Counted from the stretch's first letter, positions 1-5,885 are shown. The stretch: DNA of 7,811 nt from Chloroflexia bacterium (GCA_025927935.1 JAICKM010000311.1:1-7811); one strand, 5' to 3'. A program made the numbers and translations. The notes: generated from the letters alone by a model not told the origin.

Positions 1-78
1 AAGATCGCCGCCCTCTGGATCGCGTTTGACAACTATGGCGTCCTGCAACAGATGGGCGCCGTCCCCGCGTCCGGCTAA
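1..78 (+). CDS. SnoaL-like ester cyclase, C-terminal end only
   Basis: Reading frame 1 is open from the window edge to a TAA at 76-78 and encodes 25 residues. The visible tail contains a Trp, then F-D, then a G-V-L-Q-Q-M-G-A-V-P segment. This matches the usual end of SnoaL-like ester cyclases (NTF2 fold), where a W-x-x-x-D motif on the last strand is followed by G-(L/V)-L-Q-Q-L-G and a short proline-containing tail. Members of this family are small cytoplasmic proteins, about 130-150 residues, and most have no known substrate. The catalytic pocket lies outside the window, so no activity can be assigned. The gene converges on the glucosidase gene, with repeat copy A between them. The family call rests on 25 residues and is moderately firm. 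Confidence 0.6.
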   Translation, partial: KIAALWIAFDNYGVLQQMGAVPASG

Positions 79-90
79 GCCGCGTTGGGG

Positions 91-200
91 CGACGAACCT
101 AACCCCCCAACCCCCCTTCCCGCCGCGGGAAGGGGGGCTAGCGATCTCCCCTCCCCGCGGCAGGGTGGGGTATACCCCAGCCGGGGGAGAGGTTGGTCGG
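91..200 (+). repeat. Intergenic hairpin repeat, copy A (two modules)
   Basis: Module 1 starts with CCTAACCCCCCAA (98-110) and forms a perfect 12-bp stem: CCCCCCTTCCCG at 111-122 pairs with 126-137 over a 3-base loop CCG. Module 2 begins CTAGCGATCTCCCCT (138-152) and contains the 12-bp palindrome GGGGTATACCCC at 167-178. Related copies occur near 2711, 4805, 5331, 5379 and 6046. The copy lies between two convergent genes, so the stem may stop transcription from either side. No U-tract follows it, so termination is inferred. Confidence 0.85.
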
Positions 201-209
201 GCGCCCGCC

Positions 210-1835
210 TCAGCAATCCGGCCGCGTCAACAGCGTCTCATCGCATTGCAGCAGCAGGCCCTCGTTGGGGCGCAGGGTCAGGGCGCTGAGGGCGGCGGTG
301 CCGGTGCGGTCGCCGTGCGTGGAGAGCAGGATCGTCGCCGTGTTGCCGGGGTCGGGCAGGGCGCAGAACTGGTCGGCGGGGCTGAGGTTGAGCGCGATCA
401 GCAGGCGCGCGCCGGCCCCCTCGCGCAGGTAGGCGAAGACGTGCGCGTTGCCGGCGTCCAGCGAGCGATAGCTGCCGGTGGCGAGCGCGGGGTGGGCGCG
501 GCGCAGGGCCAGCACGGCGCGCACGAAGCGCAGCATCGAGGCCGGGTCGGCGTCCTCCACGGCCACGTTGTGCGCGGCGTAGTCCGCGGCGAGCGGCAGC
601 CAGGGCGTGCCGGTGGTGAAGCCCGCCTGGGGCCCGGCGTCCCACTGCATCGGCGTGCGCACCGGGTCGCGGCCCAGGCCGATGCCGGGCACGCCCTTCT
701 CCCACGGGTCCTGCACCAGGGCGGGCGGGATGGCGACGTTCTCCATGCCCAGTTCGTCGCCATAGTACCAGGTGGGCGTGCCGCGCAGGGTGAGCAGCAG
801 CAGGGCGCCCACGCGGGCCTGCGCCCGGCCCACCCGCGTGGCGAGCCGGGGCCGGTCGTGGTTGCCCAGCACCCAGTTGGGCCAGCCGCCCGGCGGCAGC
901 GCCGCCTCGTAGGCGTCCACCGCCTCGCGCAACACCCGCCCGCCCCAGGGCAGCCGAATCAGTTGGAAGTTGAAGGGCAGGTGCGCCTCGTCCAACTCCT
1001 CGCCATAGTAGCGCATCAATTCGGGGTTGGGCGCGTAGACCTCGCCGATCATCACCCGGTCCGGGTAGCGGTCGACCACGGCGCGCATCTGGGCGATAAG
1101 GGCGTGCGACTCGGGGCGGTTGCGCGAGTAGATCTGCTGTTGCGCCTGGTAGGGGTCCATGCCGGGCCGCCAGTCGGGGTTGGGCGGGTTGTCGCGCCAC
1201 TGGGCGTCCTTGAGGATGCCGTGGATCACGTCGATGCGGAAGCCGTCCACGCCCCGGTCGAGCCAGAAGCGCATCGCGGCGAACATGGCCGCCTGCACCT
1301 CCGGGTTGCGCCAGTTCAGGTCGGGCTGCTCGCGGGCGAACGAGTGCAGATAATACTGGCCGGTAGCCGCGTCCCACTCCCAGGCGGGGCCGCCAAAGTT
1401 GCTGATCCAGTTGTTGGGTGGGCCGCCGCCGGGCGCCGGGTCGTGCCACAGATACCAGTCGCGCTTGGGGTTGTCCCGGCTGGCCCGCGACTCCTGGAAC
1501 CAGGGATGCTGGTCGGACGAGTGGTCGGGCACGAAGTCGAGGATGAGTTTCAGGCCGCGCAGGTGCGCCGCGTCGAGCAGGGCGTCGAAGTCGGCCAGCG
1601 TGCCGAACATCGGGTCCACGTCGCAATAATCGCTGATGTCATAGCCGAAGTCGGCCATGGGCGAGGGGTAGAAGGGTGAGATCCAGACGGCGTCGACGCC
1701 CAGGCCCCCCAGGTAGTCGAGCCGCGCCGTGATGCCGGGCAGGTCGCCGATGCCGTCGCCGTTGGAGTCCTGAAAGCTGCGCGGGTAGACCTGATACACC
1801 ACGCCCCGCTGCCACCAGTGATACGTGTCCGCCAT
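210..1835 (-). CDS. GH13 alpha-glucosidase / oligo-1,6-glucosidase, 541 aa
   Basis: Cytoplasmic exo-acting glycosidase predicted to release glucose from the non-reducing end of malto- or isomalto-oligosaccharides. The GH13 regions appear in order: metal-binding loop [10 protein letters not shown] (23-32), region I DFVPDH (100-105), region V QPDLN (170-174, the oligo-1,6-glucosidase signature), region II GFRID with nucleophile D202, region III with acid/base E265, region IV GNHD with D327, and [13 protein letters not shown] (352-364). The C-terminal beta domain runs from about 455 to 541. Length is normal and there is no signal peptide. The ATG at 1835-1833 is chosen because GAGAGAGGA sits 7 bases upstream and the family's N-terminus ([15 protein letters not shown]) starts there; the frame is open 72 codons further but that part is not family-like. 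Val203 after the nucleophile suggests alpha-1,6 capacity. Asp104 replaces the usual Asn of region I. Confidence 0.95.
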   Translation of the reverse strand: MADTYHWWQRGVVYQVYPRSFQDSNGDGIGDLPGITARLDYLGGLGVDAVWISPFYPSPMADFGYDISDYCDVDPMFGTLADFDALLDAAHLRGLKLILDFVPDHSSDQHPWFQESRASRDNPKRDWYLWHDPAPGGGPPNNWISNFGGPAWEWDAATGQYYLHSFAREQPDLNWRNPEVQAAMFAAMRFWLDRGVDGFRIDVIHGILKDAQWRDNPPNPDWRPGMDPYQAQQQIYSRNRPESHALIAQMRAVVDRYPDRVMIGEVYAPNPELMRYYGEELDEAHLPFNFQLIRLPWGGRVLREAVDAYEAALPPGGWPNWVLGNHDRPRLATRVGRAQARVGALLLLTLRGTPTWYYGDELGMENVAIPPALVQDPWEKGVPGIGLGRDPVRTPMQWDAGPQAGFTTGTPWLPLAADYAAHNVAVEDADPASMLRFVRAVLALRRAHPALATGSYRSLDAGNAHVFAYLREGAGARLLIALNLSPADQFCALPDPGNTATILLSTHGDRTGTAALSALTLRPNEGLLLQCDETLLTRPDC

Positions 1836-1883
1836 GCGCTGGTCCTCTCTCGATAGATCGGCCCCGGCCATTTTGCGGTGTAG

Positions 1884-1904
1884 AGGCCGGTTTGAAACCG
1901 GCCT
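1884..1904. repeat. REP-like palindrome, 10-bp arms
   Basis: AGGCCGGTTT and AAACCGGCCT form a perfect inverted repeat around a single G. The core pattern GGC(C/G)GGTTT-G-AAACC is a motif I recall as dispersed in Chloroflexota and cyanobacterial genomes. In RNA it would form a stem in the leader of the glucosidase transcript if that transcript starts near 2017. Whether it is a dispersed repeat or an operator cannot be decided from one copy. Confidence 0.55.
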
Positions 1905-2023
1905 GCCGGGCGCGGGGTCCGCGCCCGAGTGAAGCAGCATTTGTGCCCCGGCCCCCGGCGCGTGGAGCAAATGAACGCAAAGTGGGCAATTATTGATCTG
2001 GAAAGTGAGCAGCGCGCGCCGCG

Positions 2024-2032
2024 ATAATAACA
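2024..2032 (-). promoter_or_regulatory. Extended -10 promoter candidate for the glucosidase gene
   Basis: On the minus strand TGT-TATTAT reads from 2032 to 2024, matching the extended -10 consensus TGn-TATAAT with one change in the hexamer. The -35 position 17 bases upstream reads TGTGCG, which is poor, as is common for extended -10 promoters. A start site would fall near 2017 and give a leader of about 180 bases. Confidence 0.4.
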
Positions 2033-2138
2033 CCAGGCAGCCCCGCCGCACACAGCGCCGCCGGGGGGCTGCGCGGGTGGGAACGACGGCGGCGCGGAGG
2101 TGGCGCCCCGCCCGTGTTGTTTATAAGGAGAATCCAAC

Positions 2139-2552
2139 ATGCAAGCATCAACAGAACTGAAGGATCTGGTCCTGCGCTTCTACGCCGCCCTGGCCCAGGG
2201 GGATCTGGCGTTTGTCGCGCAGACGATGTCGGCAGAGGACGGCGCGGTGTTTATCGGCACCGACCCGCAGGAATGGTGGATGGGGCAGGAAGCCGTCGCC
2301 GCGTTCAAGGCCCAGGCAGACGCGATGGGCGGCGGCCTCCCGGTCGTCCCCGGCGACCCGCAAGCCTATGTCGAGGGCACGGTGGGCTGGACAAGCGAGC
2401 AATCCAAGTTCCAGTTCCCGGACGGCAGCGAACAGCCCTTCCGGGCCACCCACGTCTTCCACCAGGTGGATGGTGCCTGGAAACTCGTGCAGGCGCACTA
2501 TTCCATCGGCGTATCCAATGAAGAGGCCGTGGGGCAAGAACTCCCCATCTGA
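2139..2552 (+). CDS. SnoaL-like / NTF2-fold domain protein, 137 aa
   Basis: A complete small cytoplasmic protein of the NTF2-like superfamily, SnoaL_3 type. An N-terminal helix (residues 5-20, ELKDLVLRFYAAL) is followed by I-G-T-D-P-x-E-W-W-x-G (39-49). I recognise this segment from stand-alone SnoaL-like proteins in which a nucleotide-sugar-free pocket is assumed. The tail has a strand with V-D-G-A-W-K-L-V-Q-A-H-Y-S (110-122), the usual last strand of the fold. AAGGAG at 2125-2130 lies 8 bases before the ATG and fixes the start. No catalytic role is known for this subgroup and the neighbours give no clue to a substrate. A gene of the related ester-cyclase type ends at base 78, but the two belong to different subgroups and are unlikely to be a recent duplication. 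A hairpin begins 18 bases after the stop. Confidence 0.88.
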   Translation: MQASTELKDLVLRFYAALAQGDLAFVAQTMSAEDGAVFIGTDPQEWWMGQEAVAAFKAQADAMGGGLPVVPGDPQAYVEGTVGWTSEQSKFQFPDGSEQPFRATHVFHQVDGAWKLVQAHYSIGVSNEEAVGQELPI

Positions 2553-2570
2553 GCCGGTACCCCCCTTCAA

Positions 2571-2614
2571 GAGCCGGGTAGCCTGGTCCCTGAAGGGTTC
2601 GGGCTACCCGGCTC
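2571..2614 (+). terminator. Strong hairpin after the SnoaL-like gene, no U-tract
   Basis: GAGCCGGGTAGCC (2571-2583) pairs perfectly with GGCTACCCGGCTC (2602-2614) over an 18-base loop. The stem follows the 2552 stop by 18 bases but no run of T follows, so it would be an atypical terminator or a 3'-end stabiliser. A second complementary pair, CCCTTCA at 2563-2569 with TGAAGGG at 2591-2597, interlocks with it, and GAGCCGG at 2551-2557 could compete for the 3' arm. Confidence 0.5.
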
Positions 2615-2710
2615 AGGCGCCGCGTTGAGCGCCAGCAGCCGCCTCCACGATGGACCCGCTCCGCGCCGAGTGGCCGCCCTGCGCCTAGAGGCCGGGCGCG
2701 AGCCCGACCA

Positions 2711-2795
2711 ACCTAACCCCCCAACCCCTCCTTCCCGGCGCGGGAAGGGGGGCGACGTAATCTCTCCAGCCCGGCGGCGGGGTGGGTCGGTCGCC
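2711..2795 (+). repeat. Intergenic hairpin repeat, copy B (two modules)
   Basis: Module 1 begins CCTAACCCCCCAACCCC (2712-2728). CCCTCCTTCCCG (2726-2737) pairs with 2741-2752 over a GCG loop, with one T-G pair. It is followed by GCGACG and a second module (about 2760-2790) alignable with copy A: TAATCTCTCC, then a GGCGGCGGGGTGGG stretch. It has the same orientation as copy A. Confidence 0.85.
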
Positions 2796-2814
2796 AGGGG
2801 GTTGACAGGTGGTG

Positions 2815-2820
2815 TATAAT
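2815..2820 (+). promoter_or_regulatory. TATAAT -10 candidate for the secreted protein gene
   Basis: A perfect TATAAT stands in GC-rich DNA about 290 bases before the ATG at 3107. The perfect TTGACA at 2802-2807 is 7 bases away, far short of the usual 16-18, and the hexamer at the proper distance (CGCCAG, 2792-2797) is poor. TG lies directly against the -10 rather than one base away. If this is the promoter, the transcript has a leader of about 280 bases. Confidence 0.35.
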
Positions 2821-3106
2821 ATAAGTTGCAGACCTACTTGCTCCCGCCGTGGTCCCAGGCACCCGGTTGCCGGGCGCGGCCCCGCCCCTCTCGCGCTGCG
2901 TACCCTCGGTGTACCCGATTCGCCCTGCGTCCCGCTCCTCCGGCGCCATGCCCGTAGTGTCCGGTTAAAAGAGGGGTCGCGCCGCGTTCCCCGAAGGAGG
3001 TGAGGCCCGCACTTGCTAGTGCTTCCCCGACCCCGCTGCCCCCGCGGCCGGACAGAGGCGGCCGGCTCGACCGTGGATTCCCGCATCCCCCAATGGAGGA
3101 ATGACC

Positions 3107-4756
3107 ATGGCGCGCTTGCAGAAGTCCTTCCGCATACCCTTGCTGCTGATTTGTATGCTGACCTTCGGCCAAACGGCGGCGCTCGCCTTTGCCGGCTCCC
3201 CCGCCGCCCCGACCTCCCCGCTCGGCGATCCCCTGTGCGAACAGGATCGCGGCCGTTGCGTCGACACACTCTACCGTAGGAACTACGAAGGCCAGTACAT
3301 CGGCCACGACGAACCCTCGCTGCTCTACTACTCGAACCGGCCCGGCTCCGGCAACAGCAACCTCTATCACCTGACCCTGCCCAAGGACCCGCCGCGGCTG
3401 CCCAAGCAGGACGGCACCGGCGGCACCTTCAACTTCCAACTGCACCCCGCCTTCTGGCTCGGCATGGCAATGTGCGACAGTCAGTCTGCCCCCAACCCCG
3501 GCCACCCCTGCCGGCCCGACACCGACGCGAATATCTTCGACGGCACCAATCCCTCCGCCGCCAACTACATTGGCCGGCATCCCGGCGCCGCCTTCATGGA
3601 GATGCAATTCTATCCGCCGGGCTGGGTACCGAACGTAAGTTGCGATCCCACCCAGTGGTGCGCGGCACTCAACATCGACAGCTTCTCATACAACATGAAC
3701 ACCGACGTGCCGAACAACCCGACCTGCGCTAGCGCCGTGGGCATCGAGTACGTCAACTTCGCCTTTATCACCAAAAACGGCGTGGCCCAGGCGCCGGCCA
3801 ACCCGGTGCAGGCCACCGGCGCCACGTACACGCCGGACCCCAACAAGGACCTGTTCATGCACTCCGGCGATGAGCTGGTGGTTGACATGCACGACACGGC
3901 CCACGGCTTCCAGGTCGTCATCCACGACCGGACCAGCGGCCAGTCCGGGTCGATGATCGCCAGCGCCGCCAACAGCTTCGGCCAGGTGAAGTACGCCCCG
4001 GAGCCCAGCACCGAATGCACCAACATCCCCTACGACTTCCACCCGATGTACAGCACGTCGAGCGAACACACCCGCGTGCCCTGGGCCGCGCACTCCTACA
4101 ATGTCGCCTTCTCCGACGAGATCGGCCACTTTGAGTACTGCGCCCAGACGCCCGGGGGCGGCGGTCCCTGTACTCGCGCCGGCGCGACCGATCCGGGCGG
4201 CCTGGATGCCGACGACCAGTTCTGCTTCAAGGCTTCGGAGTCGCTGCGTATCCGCATTACTGGATGTATTGCCAGCGACACCGACTTTGACGGTCCCGAG
4301 TATGGCGCCAACTGGCCGGGGACGTTCAGCAACGCCGCGCAGGATCGCAAATATCACGCGCAGCCCATCCTGTTCTCCAGCCCGGTGTTTAACGGCGACC
4401 GGAACTACGACCGGGCGGCGTTTGAGACGGATCTCCCCGCCATCGAGCTAGACTGCGACGTGCAGACCGGCGCCCACTGCGTCAATCCGCCGCCGGGCGC
4501 CACCTTCTATCCGATCTACAGCACCCGCAACACCGACGCAGCGGATCAGCCGTTGCACCACGGCGGCGGCGAGAGCTGCCTGTGGCAAGTGGGGGGCCCC
4601 TTCATCCCCGGCACGACCAACACCTTCGGCGGCACCTCGGCGGCCGAATACGGGTCGCTGCTGCACCTGACCTATCCCACCCACACCGGCCCCGTCTCGC
4701 TCATCCTCAACTTCCGCCGGGTGCTGTCCACGAACCCCTGCCCGGCTGGCGACTAA
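3107..4756 (+). CDS. Secreted cysteine-rich protein of an uncharacterised family, 549 aa
   Basis: I recognise the sequence as belonging to a family of hypothetical exported proteins seen in Chloroflexota and Actinomycetota, with no function I can name. Residues 1-29 are a signal peptide: basic N-terminus (R3, K6, R9), hydrophobic 11-28, likely cleavage after A27-F-A29. The rest carries 16 cysteines (44, 51, 123, 135, 179, 185, 207, 304, 345, 355, 373, 387, 450, 458, 491, 545), enough for eight disulfides. Conserved-looking blocks are GGTFNFQLHPAFW (105-117), AFMEMQFYPPGW (162-173), FHPMYSTSSEHTRVPWAAHS (311-330) and PGTTNTFGGTSA (501-512). DTDFDG (391-396) resembles a calcium-binding loop. 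There is no C-terminal membrane anchor. The ATG at 3107 is preferred over the ATG at 3101 because TGGAGGA (3094-3100) lies 6 bases upstream of it and directly abuts 3101. The gene faces the SRPBCC gene. Confidence 0.9.
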   Translation: MARLQKSFRIPLLLICMLTFGQTAALAFAGSPAAPTSPLGDPLCEQDRGRCVDTLYRRNYEGQYIGHDEPSLLYYSNRPGSGNSNLYHLTLPKDPPRLPKQDGTGGTFNFQLHPAFWLGMAMCDSQSAPNPGHPCRPDTDANIFDGTNPSAANYIGRHPGAAFMEMQFYPPGWVPNVSCDPTQWCAALNIDSFSYNMNTDVPNNPTCASAVGIEYVNFAFITKNGVAQAPANPVQATGATYTPDPNKDLFMHSGDELVVDMHDTAHGFQVVIHDRTSGQSGSMIASAANSFGQVKYAPEPSTECTNIPYDFHPMYSTSSEHTRVPWAAHSYNVAFSDEIGHFEYCAQTPGGGGPCTRAGATDPGGLDADDQFCFKASESLRIRITGCIASDTDFDGPEYGANWPGTFSNAAQDRKYHAQPILFSSPVFNGDRNYDRAAFETDLPAIELDCDVQTGAHCVNPPPGATFYPIYSTRNTDAADQPLHHGGGESCLWQVGGPFIPGTTNTFGGTSAAEYGSLLHLTYPTHTGPVSLILNFRRVLSTNPCPAGD

Positions 4757-4804
4757 CCACGCGCTGGCCCTAGCCTCCCCGCGCCGTGAAGCCCACAACG
4801 TCCC

Positions 4805-4850
4805 AATCTCCCCCTTCCCGATGCGGGAAGGGGGCCGGGGGTTAGGCCCG
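4805..4850 (-). repeat. Intergenic hairpin repeat, copy C (reversed); possible bidirectional terminator
   Basis: CCCCCTTCCCG (4810-4820) pairs perfectly with 4824-4834 over an ATG loop. On the minus strand it reads GGCCTAACCCCCGG before the stem, so it is copy A/B/D2 in the opposite orientation. It is the only material between two convergent genes ending at 4756 (+) and 4842 (-), so a terminator role for both is plausible, though no U-tract is present. The repeat overlaps the last codons and stop of the SRPBCC gene. Confidence 0.8.
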
Positions 4851-5291
4851 TCGCCCGCGCGTTTCGAGGATCCGTTTCAGCAGGGTGAGGTTGCGCGTGA
4901 TCTGGCGCTGGGCGATGGGTTGGAGCAGGGGTTGCAGGACGCGCAGCCAGCCCCCCGGCGTGGACTCGTCCACCGAGGTGAAGCGCGTGCCGCCCGCCAC
5001 CGGGGCGAAGGTGTAGTGCCCGGCGAAGCGGATCGGCCCCGCCGTGGTCTCGTACTCGAAGCGGCGCCCCGGCTCATAGGTCACGACGCGCAGGGCGCTG
5101 GTGAAGCGCCGGCCCAGCAGTTTGTTCTGCTGGGTGAACGTGGTGCCCACGCCCACCGGGCCGGGCGAGGTCTGGCGCGACGCGACGACCAGCGTGCCGG
5201 CCCAGCGCGGAAAGTTAGCCGGGGTGGTGACATAGGCGAAGACCTCGGCCACCGGGCGGGCAATCTCCACCGTGACGCGCGTAGTGATCAT
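4842..5291 (-). CDS. SRPBCC family protein (polyketide cyclase/dehydrase-like), 149 aa
   Basis: A complete START/Bet v1-like protein of the Polyketide_cyc2 type, a helix-grip fold with a hydrophobic ligand cavity. The typical start is visible: a first strand (3-10), then A-R-P-V-A-E-V-F-A-Y (11-20), then a P-x-x-F-P-R-W segment (24-30). Antiparallel strands include FEYETTAGPIRFAGHYTF (78-95) and TRFTSVDE (102-109), and a long C-terminal helix (about 114-143) ends R-N-L-x-x-L-K-R-I-L-E. Length is typical and there is no signal peptide. The ATG at 5291-5289 has AGGGAG 7 bases upstream (5299-5304). The last residues, G-R-R-A and the TAA, fall in repeat copy C. Members bind or transport lipids or polyketide-like ligands; the ligand is unknown here. 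It may share a transcript with the monooxygenase-fold gene upstream, but two hairpins lie between them. Confidence 0.9.
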   Translation of the reverse strand: MITTRVTVEIARPVAEVFAYVTTPANFPRWAGTLVVASRQTSPGPVGVGTTFTQQNKLLGRRFTSALRVVTYEPGRRFEYETTAGPIRFAGHYTFAPVAGGTRFTSVDESTPGGWLRVLQPLLQPIAQRQITRNLTLLKRILETRGRRA

Positions 5292-5330
5292 AAGGCCGCT
5301 CCCTGCCTAGCTAGCCGGTCCCCGGCGGAC

Positions 5331-5373
5331 CAACGACCCCCCACCCCCTGCCCGGCGCGGGCAAGGGGGCGAC
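5331..5373 (+). repeat. Intergenic hairpin repeat, copy D1
   Basis: CCCCCTGCCCG (5344-5354) faces CGGGCAAGGGGG (5358-5369) over a GCG loop. The stem is complete except for one extra A (5364). It is followed by CGACGACGGG, which joins directly to copy D2. The left flank is more diverged than in other copies (ACGACCCCCCACC instead of CCTAACCCCCCAA). Confidence 0.8.
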
Positions 5374-5378
5374 GACGG

Positions 5379-5455
5379 GCCTAACCCCCCAACCCCCCTG
5401 CCCGGCGCGGGCAGGGGGGCGACAACAACGCGGACCGGGCTAGCGATCTCCCCTC
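5379..5455 (+). repeat. Intergenic hairpin repeat, copy D2
   Basis: It begins GCCTAACCCCCCAA (5379-5392). CCCCCCTGCCCG (5393-5404) pairs perfectly with 5408-5419 over a GCG loop. After a spacer, GCTAGCGATCTCCCCT (5439-5454) matches the start of module 2 in copy A exactly, then the similarity ends just before the stop codon of the monooxygenase-fold gene. Confidence 0.85.
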
Positions 5456-5460
5456 AGCAC

Positions 5461-5778
5461 TCAGCTCTCGCCCGGTCCGGCATCCTGGCTGAGCTGGGCG
5501 AACAGGATCTCCCCATCGTGCCACTCGGGCGGGCCGTCCAGGAAGCTTAGCAACTGGCGATACTCGGCGTCCTGCTCGGGGCTGTCCGCGTTCGCCCGGT
5601 AGGACTCTTTGCTCTCGAACACAGCCGCCATGTAGATTTCGTTCGGGTCGGTGTCCATCCGGTAGAGATAGACGGCCACGGCGCCGGGCACGGGCCGGCT
5701 CTCGCTTTGTCGCATGAAGGCATGGGCCGCCTCGGCCATGCCCGGCCTGACGCGCATGCGCGCAACTGTCCCGTACAT
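5461..5778 (-). CDS. Antibiotic biosynthesis monooxygenase (ABM) fold protein, 105 aa
   Basis: A small cytoplasmic protein of the ABM family, a dimeric ferredoxin-like alpha/beta barrel. The first strand (2-10) is followed by R-P-G-M-A-E-A-A-H-A-F-M (11-22), the usual turn and helix of the family. A central strand pair includes G-A-V-A-V-Y-L-Y-R (32-40) and N-E-I-Y-M-A-A-V-F-E-S-K-E-S-Y (46-60), matching the common pattern of a strand followed by 'vfeskeay'. Length is normal. The ATG at 5778-5776 is preceded by AAAGGAGG (5784-5791) at 5 bases, the strongest ribosome binding site on the minus strand here. ABM proteins oxidise aromatic or quinone substrates, or degrade haem, without a cofactor. 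Many stand-alone copies are uncharacterised and I can assign no substrate. The GC-rich palindrome GCCCGCGGGC (5801-5810) lies in its leader. Confidence 0.85.
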   Translation of the reverse strand: MYGTVARMRVRPGMAEAAHAFMRQSESRPVPGAVAVYLYRMDTDPNEIYMAAVFESKESYRANADSPEQDAEYRQLLSFLDGPPEWHDGEILFAQLSQDAGPGES

Positions 5779-5885
5779 TGCTGCCTCCTTTGCCGGCTAC
5801 GCCCGCGGGCGGTAACGGATACGTCGCGCACGGTCTCCCGCGGGGGGCAACGTGGGGGGCACGGGTCGGGAATCCTGCTGCGTCT

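Larger units (their letters stand above)
1836..2138. other. Divergent intergenic region, glucosidase / SnoaL gene
   Basis: This 303-base gap separates the divergent glucosidase (-) and SnoaL-like (+) genes. It holds the glucosidase ribosome binding site (1843-1851), a palindrome at 1884-1904, an AT-rich island at about 1985-2030 in otherwise GC-rich DNA, and an extended -10 on the minus strand. I see no convincing promoter for the plus-strand gene: TTATAA just before its ribosome binding site is too close to serve as a -10. The open frame that continues upstream of the glucosidase start has no protein-like composition. Confidence 0.6.
2553..3106. other. Non-coding region ahead of the secreted protein gene
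   Basis: A 554-base stretch without a convincing gene. In order it holds the hairpin at 2571-2614, a GC-rich unassigned stretch, repeat copy B (2711-2795), perfect TTGACA (2802-2807) and TATAAT (2815-2820) hexamers only 7 bases apart, a GC-rich stretch of about 170 bases with small dyads (for example CCCGG-TTG-CCGGG near 2871), and a perfect ribosome binding motif AAGGAGGTGA at 2994-3003 with no clear gene behind it. Short open frames cross it in several directions but none has protein-like composition. Confidence 0.55.

Noticed and set aside
26..289. 87-residue plus-strand frame at the left edge
   Set aside because: It runs in a different frame through the end of the ester cyclase and repeat copy A, and is Pro/Arg/Gly-rich without a ribosome binding site.
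165..1679. 504-residue plus-strand open frame
   Set aside because: It is the antisense shadow of the glucosidase gene; composition is Gly/Val/Arg-rich without domains, and the minus-strand frame has all GH13 motifs.
1836..2051. 72-codon upstream extension of the glucosidase
   Set aside because: The family N-terminus starts at 1835 with a good ribosome binding site; the extension runs through a palindrome and the likely promoter.
3013..3279. 88-residue TTG-start frame behind the AAGGAGGTGA motif
   Set aside because: It overlaps the secreted protein gene by about 170 bases in another frame and is Arg/Pro/Leu-biased. The motif itself is kept as a finding, but this frame is not called a gene.
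2834..3607. 257-residue minus-strand frame
   Set aside because: Antisense to the secreted protein gene and its leader; Gly/Ala/Val/Arg-biased with no recognisable motif.
3686..4357. 223-residue minus-strand frame
   Set aside because: Shadow of the secreted protein, with Gly/Val/Ala/His-biased composition typical of antisense GC-rich frames.
5331..5423. CRISPR-like tandem repeat (D1 and D2)
   Set aside because: Only two copies with hairpins, no spacers of uniform length and no cas genes; they belong to the dispersed intergenic repeat family.
1..5778. Polyketide tailoring cluster (two SnoaL-like, SRPBCC and ABM folds)
   Set aside because: There is no synthase, carrier protein or other biosynthetic gene; the four genes are on different strands in separate units, and these folds are common as stand-alone proteins.
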